From: CAYSCW01 sp964449165
GTDB lineage: Bacteria; Acidobacteriota; Aminicenantia; Aminicenantales; Aminicenantaceae
NCBI GenBank assembly: GCA_964449165.1
Contig: CAYVAT010000039.1
Coordinates: 1-28,504, forward strand
DNA length: 28,504 bases
Direction: 5' to 3'
Part shown: positions 1-6,979 of the stretch, one piece after another
Numbering within the stretch: the stretch's first letter is position 1
Layout: the number at the start of each line of letters is the position of its first letter
Program-made: the position numbers and the translations under genes
Notes under the pieces: generated by a model
Database searches by the model: none
Told to the model about the DNA's origin: nothing
What the model saw: only the letters and a program-made list of their open reading frames with translations

Positions 1-11
1 CTCATGTCATT

Positions 12-40
12 ACTATATAGGAGTAATTCCTATTTGTCAA
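12..40 (-). promoter_or_regulatory. Promoter with palindromic operator-like spacer, for a gene left of the window
   Basis: Read on the minus strand there is TTGACA (35-40), a 17-base spacer and TATAGT (12-17), a near-consensus housekeeping promoter. The spacer and -10 edge carry an inverted repeat, ATAGGA (17-22) and TCCTAT (28-33) around GTAAT, a position where a repressor or a MerR-type regulator could bind. An ATG begins at base 5, six bases past the -10 element, so the gene running out of the window may be translated from a leaderless mRNA. The target gene itself is not visible. Confidence 0.6.
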
Positions 41-257
41 TATAAATAGAAGCATTTCTGTTTCTGTGACGAGGAAAATTGTCTTATGGAGTAATGAAGG
101 TCGTTCTCGGTTGCCTCTAATATCCATTTTTTCCCATATATTTTAAAAAATATTGCTATTGTAATCTTATTATAGTACATATAGGTTAATATTGGAGTCT
201 AGTTTTGAAAATAATCAATCTCTGGAAAGCGAAAAAAGAAAGGAACCACAGATATCC

Positions 258-1238
258 ATGGACTTAAAAAGTATCTTTGTTCTGGCTTATAGCCTGGTTT
301 TTTTAGGCGATATTGCCAATTTTGTACACGTAGGAGATGAACATCCTGTTGTATCTGGGCCCTCTTTAAAACTGAGCGGATATTCACAGGTGGAATATAT
401 CCACCCTCAGGCGGGAATAGATGAATTCAGAATAAGAAGAGCCAGGCTGAGCCTGGGCGGAGAAATACTAAAAAAAGTAAATTACAAGATTCAAGTTGAG
501 ACCATGCAAAATCCTGTCCTTCTGGATATTCAAATAGAGACGAGTTTTTTTGAGCAGGTGACACTACGTTTTGGCCAGTTTAAGGTACCCTTTAGCCTGG
601 AAAACCTTACCTCGAGTGCAAGCCTGGATACGATTAACCGTTCTCAGACAGTTGAGCGTCTTTGCCCTGGAAGGGACAGTAAGAACAAAGGCCGGGATAT
701 TGGAATAGCTGTTGCAGGCAATTTTTCTGTTCTGGAATATACCTTGGGAATATTCAACGGGGCAGGGATAAACAAATCAGACGACAACAGCTCCAAGGAT
801 GTGGCAGGAAGGCTGCTCTTTTTCCCCATGGATTCGATTTCACTGGGAGTGGCTCACTACGAGGGCAAATACGGCTCCTCATCCGGAGGTACTCAATTTA
901 ATAAAAAAAGGACAGGGTTGGAGCTTTGTTTTTCGAAGGACAAAGTCACCCTGAAAGGAGAGGTTATTTTTGGAAAGGATGGACCAGTGAAGAAAAACGG
1001 CTGGTATGTACAGGGTGGTTTTGATTTCATTACTAGAAAAATTCAAGGCATTTTTAAATATGATTTCCTGGATTTAAATCGAGATGTCAGGGGAGACCTG
1101 AGTGATGTGATCACCCTGGGAATCAACTGGTTTCTGGCGAAGAGAACCATACTCCAAGTTAATTATGAATTCCACGGTGAGGAGTCAGGAAATGCTTCCG
1201 ATGATGTCTTCCTGGCCCAGTTCCAGATTGGTTTTTAA
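258..1238 (+). CDS. Phosphate-selective porin O/P-like outer-membrane porin
   Basis: Probable outer-membrane beta-barrel of the OprO/OprP family (326 aa from this start), forming a diffusion channel; anion or phosphate selectivity cannot be read from the sequence. The family signature is visible in the N-terminal half: the run LKLSGYSQVEY, then FRIRRARLSLGGEI, KINYKIQVE-like strands, FGQFKVPFSLENL and the region with RDIGIAVAGNF. The C-terminus ends in alternating strands and a terminal phenylalanine (QFQIGF), as expected for BamA-dependent barrels. The frame is open from a TTG at 192, but ATG 258 gives an N-terminus that reads as a signal peptide (MDLKSIFVLAYSLVFLGDI) with AGGA about 13 bases upstream, so I chose it. 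The barrel is short compared with OprP (over 400 aa). No clear promoter was found in 41-257. Confidence 0.85.
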   Translation: MDLKSIFVLAYSLVFLGDIANFVHVGDEHPVVSGPSLKLSGYSQVEYIHPQAGIDEFRIRRARLSLGGEILKKVNYKIQVETMQNPVLLDIQIETSFFEQVTLRFGQFKVPFSLENLTSSASLDTINRSQTVERLCPGRDSKNKGRDIGIAVAGNFSVLEYTLGIFNGAGINKSDDNSSKDVAGRLLFFPMDSISLGVAHYEGKYGSSSGGTQFNKKRTGLELCFSKDKVTLKGEVIFGKDGPVKKNGWYVQGGFDFITRKIQGIFKYDFLDLNRDVRGDLSDVITLGINWFLAKRTILQVNYEFHGEESGNASDDVFLAQFQIGF

Positions 1239-1423
1239 AAACGGAGTGGATGATGAGAAACACCTTTTCCGCTTGCTTCCGGATGGCTTCCTCCTTAGCT
1301 TACCTGACAGCTGTAGAAACTGTCATTGAAGTAAGGATGCTTAGGGATGATTTTGTTTTTTTACTATGTTATTTAATGTATTATTAATAGTATGACATGT
1401 TTTCTAACAAAGGAGAAAGTGTC

Positions 1424-2083
1424 ATGAGCAAAGGATTAATTTTAATCGGTTCTCTGATTTTGACTTTTTTACTTGTCTTCCCTCATCCAATTCATTCGCA
1501 GGAGCTCAAAGAGATAAAGCTTTTGAAACCACAGATGGATGGCGGCAGACCCCTGATGCAGGTGCTAAAGGACCGTCATTCCTCCCGAGAATTCAGCTCC
1601 GATGAGTTGCCATTACAGGTGCTTTCAAACCTGTTATGGGCAGCATTCGGAATCAATCGTCAGGATTCAGGGAAACGGACAGCACCCTCCGCTGTAAACT
1701 GGCAAAATATTGATATTTATGTGGCCCTGGCCAAAGGTCTATATCTCTATGATGCAAAAGAAAACATTCTAAAACCTGTTCTGGCAGAAGATATTCGGGC
1801 TGCCCTAGGCACACAGTCTTTTGTTAAGGATGTTCCTCTGAACCTCATTTATGTGGCTGATTTTTCCAAGATAACCAGGGGGACAGAGGAAGATAAAAAT
1901 TTTTACTCTGCTGCCCATACGGGATTCATCAGCCAGAATGTCTATCTTTATTGTGCTTCTGAAGGATTGGCTACTGTAGTTCGGGGGCTAATTGACAGAG
2001 AGACCGTGTCAAAAGTGATGAACCTGCGTCCGGATCAAAAGGTTATGCTTGCCCAATCTGTCGGATATCCGAAAGATATTTAA
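1424..2083 (+). CDS. Secreted nitroreductase-family (SagB/ThcOx-like) protein
   Basis: Nitroreductase-fold protein of 219 aa related to SagB-type dehydrogenases, which use FMN to oxidise or reduce small molecules or azoline rings; the substrate is unknown here. The N-terminus is a signal peptide (hydrophobic LILIGSLILTFLLVF then HSQ), so it probably acts in the periplasm, unusual for a flavin nitroreductase fold. Family features are the early basic stretch DRHSSREFSSDELPLQVLSNLLWAAFGINR, the segment APSAVNWQNIDIYVAL, and the late SQNVYLYCASEGLATVVRG with the C-terminal SVGYPK. An ATG at 1397 is in frame, but ATG 1424 has AAAGGAG nearby and is followed directly by the signal peptide. Its stop lies 15 bases from the stop of the convergent secA-like gene, so the two are not an operon. 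Confidence 0.82.
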   Translation: MSKGLILIGSLILTFLLVFPHPIHSQELKEIKLLKPQMDGGRPLMQVLKDRHSSREFSSDELPLQVLSNLLWAAFGINRQDSGKRTAPSAVNWQNIDIYVALAKGLYLYDAKENILKPVLAEDIRAALGTQSFVKDVPLNLIYVADFSKITRGTEEDKNFYSAAHTGFISQNVYLYCASEGLATVVRGLIDRETVSKVMNLRPDQKVMLAQSVGYPKDI

Positions 2084-2098
2084 CCTCAAAGAAGAAGT

Positions 2099-4504
2099 TT
2101 AATCCTCTTTTTTCCGAAAAAACCTTTGAACCAAGCCCAAAGCAATATACAAAGGGCCGTAGACAGCAGCTGCAGTAGCTGTGAATCCGATGTTGCTCCC
2201 GTGGAGCAACCCCACCCAGAGTCCGAACTGGTTGTCTGTGATAAGGTACGTCCATGTCGAGGAAGGACCTCTGATCCCTTCTTTGTCCAGGTCGATGCTT
2301 TTTTCTGTGACAGGTATGGATTGGAATGTTTGGATGATGGCATCACGTATTTTTTGTTCAAGCTTCAGAAACTCGCTGTTGACCGTCTTATGAAATTCAT
2401 TCAACGGAGACTGTCCTCCAACACTTGCTAGATGAATGCCCTCGCGAATATCGGCAATTAAAGCAAGATGTTCAGTCCAACAGCGGTCTATCTGGTAGAG
2501 AGTGATCTGTTTTTCCAGGTTTTGCATTTTATTCTTTCCCAGAAGGTGCGCCATCTCAGCATAGCGGTCGGGGGCTCTTTCTTTAAGCAGGCCAAGGACT
2601 GATTTATCCAGAAGGATTTCTTGACGCAGGCGTTGAATCCTTTCCCGTTGTTTTTCGACAAGAATAGAATACTTCCAGAGTGTCTTACGGATCTCAAAGT
2701 TCTGTCCTTCTATGATTCGCTGTCCTCTTGCTATTGTTTGATTCACCAAAAGATTATCTATCGGAGCGTTCTGTTTCAGGGTGTGATATGTTTTCGGGAG
2801 GAGATTTCGGATGCCGTATCGTTCGATCAGATTGTCCTCGAGACTGATGAAGAACCGAGAAGACCCCGGGTCGCCTTGACGGCCAGCTCGACCGCGCAGC
2901 TGATGGTCAATCCTCAGGCTTTCATGGCGGTTTGTTCCGATGACGTACAGCCCGCCGAGTTTGACAACTTTATCCCGCTCTTGTTCTTTGTCTCCGCCAA
3001 GTTTGATGTCTGTGCCTCTGCCAGCCATATTGGTAGAGATGGTCACGATGCCAGGCCTGCCTGCCTGAGCCACGATCTGTGCCTCCATTTCGTCGTTCTT
3101 GGCATTTAGCACCTGGTGGGGGATTCCCGCCTCTTTAAGTGCTAAAGCCAGCTCTTCTGATTCTTCCACGCTTGCTGTGCCAACAAGAGCCGGTCTTTCA
3201 GTGCTATGGCCATGCTTGATCTCTTCGATCAAGGCTTTCATCTTAGCCTCCTTATGGGTAAAGACAACGTCTGGGTAGTCTTTTCGGATGCAGGATTGAT
3301 TGGGAGGGATGACTACGACTTTTAACCCGTAGAACTGCTCAAGTTCTTCTGCTGCAGGACGTGCTGTGGCTGTCATTCCGCAGATTTTAGGGTAGAGCTG
3401 TAAAAAGTGCTGGATAGTAATCGAACCCAGGATGCAACCTCCTAAACCCAGGTTGATTCTTTCTTTGGCTTCTACAGCTGCTTGAAGTCCATCCGGCCAA
3501 TGTCTGTCTTCGACAACACGACCCGTGAACTCGTCCACGATCTCTATTCTTCCTTTTCGGACAATATAGTCGATGCCTCGGTGAAGAAGATACTCGGCGT
3601 GAAGCGCTTGATTCAGCCTGGTCAGCAGATCAAGATTTTTGGGAGCGTGGAGATTATTACAGCCAATGATGTTTTCTATCTGCTTCAGTCCTGTATCTGT
3701 CAGATAGATATTCCGTCCGCCTTCATCCCTAGCGAAATCGATCTCTTCTCTGAGCCCCTTGGCGATCGCAGCAAATTGGCCGGGATTTCTTTCCTGTTTC
3801 CCTGAGTTTCCGGCTATTACAAGAGGAACACGGGCTTCGTCTATCAGAATGGAATCAGCCTCATCCACGATAGCAAAATGGAAGTCTCTATGAACAAGAT
3901 CTCTCCTCTGGTAACAGAGATTGTCTCTCAGATAATCGAAGCCAGCTTCTTTGGCTGTGGAGTATGTGATGTCTGAGGCATAAGCCCTTTTCCTTTCGCA
4001 GGGAGACATACCTTCCTGGATACATCCTACACTCAGTCCTAAAAACTCGTAGATGGGGCCCATCCAAGCGGCATCCCTGCGCGCCAGATAATCGTTGAAT
4101 GTGTGTATATGAACTCCTTTGCCAGAAAGGGCGTTCAAGTAGGCGGAAAGAACAGCAACCAAAGTTTTTCCTTCTCCGGTGTTCATCTCTACAAGCTTAC
4201 CCTGATGCATGGCGATTCCTGCCATAATCTGCACATCGAAGGGGCGCAGCCCTACAATCCTCCATGCTATTTCTCGCACGAGTGCATAAGTTTCAATCAG
4301 CAACTCGTCAGGAGAAATTCCTTGCTGTGCTCGTCCGATCAATCGGTAAGACATTTCTTTGAGTTCATCGTTTGAAGCATTCCCCAGATCATAGGCATTG
4401 ATTTCAGCAAGTATCTTCTGGTATGGTCTGAGATCCCACTCGATTGGAACTCCCTTAAGTCTATTCCAAAGATTCAATATTCTTTTTTTATCGAAATGAA
4501 TCAT
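2099..4504 (-). CDS. secA: SecA-type preprotein translocase ATPase, divergent, with hydrophobic C-terminus
   Basis: SecA-family motor that drives unfolded preproteins through SecYEG with ATP (801 aa). Both motor halves are intact: Walker A MNTGEGKT near residue 110, DEAD-type VDEAD near 215 followed by SILIDEAR, MTATA near 378, and RHESLRIDHQLRGRAGRQGDPG near 526-547. The C-terminal helical region is diverged: the usual GYxQKDPL segment reads VGGQSPLNEF. The C-terminal cysteine zinc finger of housekeeping SecA is missing; residues about 760-796 form a hydrophobic, Ala/Gly-rich stretch followed by RKKED, suggesting membrane attachment. ATG 4504 with GAGG seven bases upstream is preferred over an in-frame TTG at 4516. 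A small hydrophobic gene lies 81 bases upstream on the same strand. It may be an accessory SecA2-like protein rather than the main SecA; no secY is nearby. Confidence 0.9.
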   Translation of the reverse strand: MIHFDKKRILNLWNRLKGVPIEWDLRPYQKILAEINAYDLGNASNDELKEMSYRLIGRAQQGISPDELLIETYALVREIAWRIVGLRPFDVQIMAGIAMHQGKLVEMNTGEGKTLVAVLSAYLNALSGKGVHIHTFNDYLARRDAAWMGPIYEFLGLSVGCIQEGMSPCERKRAYASDITYSTAKEAGFDYLRDNLCYQRRDLVHRDFHFAIVDEADSILIDEARVPLVIAGNSGKQERNPGQFAAIAKGLREEIDFARDEGGRNIYLTDTGLKQIENIIGCNNLHAPKNLDLLTRLNQALHAEYLLHRGIDYIVRKGRIEIVDEFTGRVVEDRHWPDGLQAAVEAKERINLGLGGCILGSITIQHFLQLYPKICGMTATARPAAEELEQFYGLKVVVIPPNQSCIRKDYPDVVFTHKEAKMKALIEEIKHGHSTERPALVGTASVEESEELALALKEAGIPHQVLNAKNDEMEAQIVAQAGRPGIVTISTNMAGRGTDIKLGGDKEQERDKVVKLGGLYVIGTNRHESLRIDHQLRGRAGRQGDPGSSRFFISLEDNLIERYGIRNLLPKTYHTLKQNAPIDNLLVNQTIARGQRIIEGQNFEIRKTLWKYSILVEKQRERIQRLRQEILLDKSVLGLLKERAPDRYAEMAHLLGKNKMQNLEKQITLYQIDRCWTEHLALIADIREGIHLASVGGQSPLNEFHKTVNSEFLKLEQKIRDAIIQTFQSIPVTEKSIDLDKEGIRGPSSTWTYLITDNQFGLWVGLLHGSNIGFTATAAAVYGPLYIALGLVQRFFRKKED

Positions 4505-4585
4505 GATTTTCCTCAAATTGTAAGAATTCGTTGAGAAAGCAAAATTTTATTAATGATAATGAGAATAAATTAAAGGAGGGGAAAT

Positions 4586-4771
4586 TTAAAAGGGGGGGCT
4601 TCGCGGCCTGGAGTAAATGGGAATGTTGTTGAATACGGGAGAGATAAGCGGCGAGAATTTCCCGAAGATAAAGACCAATAGAAAATAAAAGAGAAGGGGC
4701 AGGAAAAACAGTAAAGGAGGAAAGAAAATTCCTAAGAGGAAGATAAGTGAAAGAAAAAACGCGTTTTTCAT
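4586..4771 (-). CDS. Small hydrophobic membrane protein, unknown
   Basis: A 61-residue open frame beginning MKNAFF, with about 33 almost continuous hydrophobic residues broken by a Pro-Pro pair (FFPPLLFF), compatible with a membrane hairpin or two short segments, and a polar Pro/Arg-rich tail. I do not recognise a family. Support comes from its context: a consensus promoter ends about 25 bases upstream and the gene is followed after 81 bases by the SecA variant on the same strand, so they may be cotranscribed. The ribosome site is weak (AAAGG about 11 bases from ATG). The frame stays open upstream to 4894, but that extension runs through the promoter and a repeat and is unlikely to be translated. 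Confidence 0.45.
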   Translation of the reverse strand: MKNAFFLSLIFLLGIFFPPLLFFLPLLFYFLLVFIFGKFSPLISPVFNNIPIYSRPRSPPF

Positions 4772-4801
4772 TCTCTTCAAAGCCTTTGTCTCTGGATGAT
4801 A

Positions 4802-4830
4802 AATATAAGTTACAGGACTTCTTCTGTCAA
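4802..4830 (-). promoter_or_regulatory. Consensus sigma-70 promoter for the small membrane protein and perhaps the SecA variant
   Basis: On the minus strand, TTGACA (4825-4830), a spacer of exactly 17 bases and TATATT (4802-4807). Transcription should start near 4795, about 24 bases before the ATG at 4771. No obvious terminator separates that gene from the secA-like gene. Confidence 0.65.
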
Positions 4831-4843
4831 TCTTCAATATAAT

Positions 4844-4920
4844 AAAAACGGAGCTTCCTCTCCATCCTTGCCAAGAGCCTCCCGCCCCCGCCATGGGCTT
4901 CGGATGGACAGCAACCTCCG
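4844..4920. repeat. Dispersed 77-base repeat, copy A
   Basis: This segment aligns over its whole length with 25432-25509, at roughly 75-80 percent identity with one single-base gap. The best-conserved core is TTGCCAAGA followed by CCTCC, and then CCATGGGCTTCGGA, ending in GACAG and ACC-CCG. It lies in the intergenic region between divergent genes and overlaps no well supported gene. The rest of 4921-5104 shows no other clear feature. Confidence 0.7.
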
Positions 4921-5104
4921 TCTGAGTGTCAAGACTGTAAAGATCTTTAACACTTTTCTGGCCTTTTTTGAAGTGAAAAGCTGGAAGTTCCCCTGAATTT
5001 TATGGCATACTTCTTGCTACATCCTTGATTATAAGAAATAGAAAAATAGGCAGAGATCTCTTAGAATCCCTATAGGCTCTGGCTTGAAGGGAGAGGAGGA
5101 AGAA

Positions 5105-6832
5105 ATGAAGTGGCGACGTGAACGATTAACAAATGTGAGATTTTTGGGTTTGGTCTGCCTCTGGCTTGTGCTGCCGTTGAGGGCTTGGCCGCAGGGGCCT
5201 GATCCGGCCTATTATTTCCATCCAGCAACCGAGCTTTCATGGGCTCAATGCTACGTCTGGATGGAAGGAGGATCGCGGATGAAAATCCCGTTTATTCCCG
5301 TGGTGGTTACAGGATTTCGTCGCGCCCCGATGGGAATCGGCAGCTACAGCCGGGATGTGAAGGTGGACGGTCCAGTGGTTTTCATCGGAGACGGCATTGT
5401 TAAGGAAGGGGTGTGGAACAGTTATAAGGGAAGAAAAAAAGACTATACCTCAGGAGACATCGATGTTGCGGGAAAAGTCGTCCTATTCAGCTGTGATTTT
5501 CCGGATAAACTCCAGGAAGTAACGAAAGAAGATGTTCCTCTTTCCGCCAGGATAGCTGAGGCTGCCTCCAGGAGAGCAGCAGCGGTTCTGGTCTTCTCCC
5601 ACAAGGGCTCAGGATCTTTTCTCACTGTCGATTATGAGAAGGAGTCTGATATTCCCGATATCCCGGTGATCAGCATATCCGAGAAGTCCTTCCTTGATAT
5701 TTTGCTCTGCGATTTTGATGTGGACGGTGAATCCATTCTCAAGGAGTGGGAGGAATCTGGCACTCCGCCTGATGGTGTTGAGCTAAGCGCAAAGATCCAT
5801 CTGGAGATGGAGGGGAATTTCACCAAGGCCGAGACAGAGAATTTTGCCATCCTGTTCCGCAGAGAGATGTTCTCTGAACAGGAAATGCAAGAATCTGTCA
5901 AGGTAAATGAGCGAGCGCTTCAATTTCTGTTTGATTGCTTCAAGGAGGATAAGGAATTGCAGTGGAAGCATTTGAATTCGGTCTATTTCCGTGACTTCGA
6001 TTCCAAGTTTTTCTACACTCATCATTGGGGATGGGGGCTGGCAGGAGAAGAGGGAGTTTTCATGGTTTACAGGGGAGGAGTGCCGGATTTTGGCATGGCT
6101 GTACATGAGAACACCCATATCCTTACCCGGCTGAACTGGGGGGAGTCAACATCCTTTATCAACGAAGGATTGGGGAAGTACACCGAAGCCCTGGCCACTG
6201 ATAAGGACAAGAACCATCTTGCGGTGATACAATTTCTAAAGGAAGGACAGCTCTTTCCCCTGAAGGACATGGTGAATTTCTACATCGGCCCCTCTGGTTT
6301 GAAGACCCTGGTTGGCTATCCAGCTTCAGGATCTTTCATCGCCTTTCTCATGGACAGGTACGGGCTTCAGTCTGTCAAGAAGTTAACCCGCCTGGAAGGG
6401 AGGACTTCCCAGGAGAAGGAAAAAAGGGATTCCTGGACAGAAGCCATAGGAGAACCCCTTTCGAAGCTCGAGAAGGAGTGGCTTTACTGGCTGAAAGAAA
6501 GATATCAGGTGGAAGAGAAATTCATACTGGAGCATTTGGAAAAGAGCTCTGAAACCCGGGAATTCTTCCAGGTCGATCCGAAAATCCTTGATTCTTATGT
6601 GGGCCAATACAGTTTTTCCTCTAACATCTTAACGGTCACTAAAGAGGACAACCAGCTTTTCCTGGAAGTTCCTGGAATGGGGAAGGTCAAGCTAATTCCG
6701 GAATCTGAGACTCAGTTTGAAGTTCAGGCTTTTGATGCCCCTATCCGTTTCGTTATGAATGAACAGGGAGAGGTAACGCACATGATCATCCAAGCTGGCG
6801 GAGGAGAGATACGAGCAGACCGGATCAAGTGA
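5105..6832 (+). CDS. Secreted PA-domain zinc metallopeptidase (gluzincin-like)
   Basis: Exported peptidase of 575 aa. The N-terminus has a basic stretch and a hydrophobic core (FLGLVCLWLVLPL) ending in a cleavable-looking AWPQG. Residues about 85-200 resemble a protease-associated domain (VVFIGDGIVKEGVWNSY, DIDVAGKVVLFS, SRRAAAVLVFSHKGSG, IPDIPVISISE). The catalytic part follows: HENTH at 334-338 fits the zinc motif HExxH, and NEGLGKYTE about 20 residues later supplies the third glutamate ligand at 354, as in MA-clan gluzincins. The last 75 residues (ILDSYVGQYSFSSNILTVTKEDNQLFLEVPG) resemble the DUF3471-type beta domain found behind beta-lactamase-like proteins. ATG 5105 follows GAGGAGG; an upstream in-frame TTG at 5084 would spoil the signal peptide. 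Substrate unknown. Confidence 0.8.
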   Translation: MKWRRERLTNVRFLGLVCLWLVLPLRAWPQGPDPAYYFHPATELSWAQCYVWMEGGSRMKIPFIPVVVTGFRRAPMGIGSYSRDVKVDGPVVFIGDGIVKEGVWNSYKGRKKDYTSGDIDVAGKVVLFSCDFPDKLQEVTKEDVPLSARIAEAASRRAAAVLVFSHKGSGSFLTVDYEKESDIPDIPVISISEKSFLDILLCDFDVDGESILKEWEESGTPPDGVELSAKIHLEMEGNFTKAETENFAILFRREMFSEQEMQESVKVNERALQFLFDCFKEDKELQWKHLNSVYFRDFDSKFFYTHHWGWGLAGEEGVFMVYRGGVPDFGMAVHENTHILTRLNWGESTSFINEGLGKYTEALATDKDKNHLAVIQFLKEGQLFPLKDMVNFYIGPSGLKTLVGYPASGSFIAFLMDRYGLQSVKKLTRLEGRTSQEKEKRDSWTEAIGEPLSKLEKEWLYWLKERYQVEEKFILEHLEKSSETREFFQVDPKILDSYVGQYSFSSNILTVTKEDNQLFLEVPGMGKVKLIPESETQFEVQAFDAPIRFVMNEQGEVTHMIIQAGGGEIRADRIK

Positions 6833-6836
6833 ATAA

Positions 6837-6959
6837 GCGGGAGCCAAACATACTTACTGGCGAAATAGCCTGACCGTCCGGTTGACCGATAAAGCACGAA
6901 AAGCTCTTTCCGAATACTTGAAAACTCTCGAGGTGATCATCTACCTTAAAAAGGGCTAA
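6837..6959 (+). pseudogene. C-terminal fragment of a winged-helix transcriptional regulator
   Basis: Right after the peptidase stop, an open stretch without a start codon reads WRNSLTVRLTDKARKALSEY and continues LKTLEVIIYLKKG before TAA at 6957. The pattern L-T-D-K-x-R-K-A-L-x-E-Y-L-K-x-L-E is the typical end of small winged-helix regulators (HTH_34/PadR/MarR-like, wing followed by the C-terminal helix). The helix-turn-helix part is absent and a stop lies just upstream at 6834, so this is a decayed gene end. Recognition is by pattern only. Confidence 0.5.
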
Positions 6960-6979
6960 AGAGATGATCTGTCTGCTGG

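Noticed and set aside
1249..1389. 46-codon frame between the porin and nitroreductase genes, starting ATGATG after GGAG
   Set aside because: No family resemblance and an unconvincing composition; the small TGACAG/CTGTCA inverted repeat inside it suggests non-coding DNA.
4555..4573. Fur-box-like sequence upstream of the secA-like gene
   Set aside because: About 13 of 19 bases match the classic palindrome, but the region is very AT-rich and one half is poor; chance is a fair explanation.
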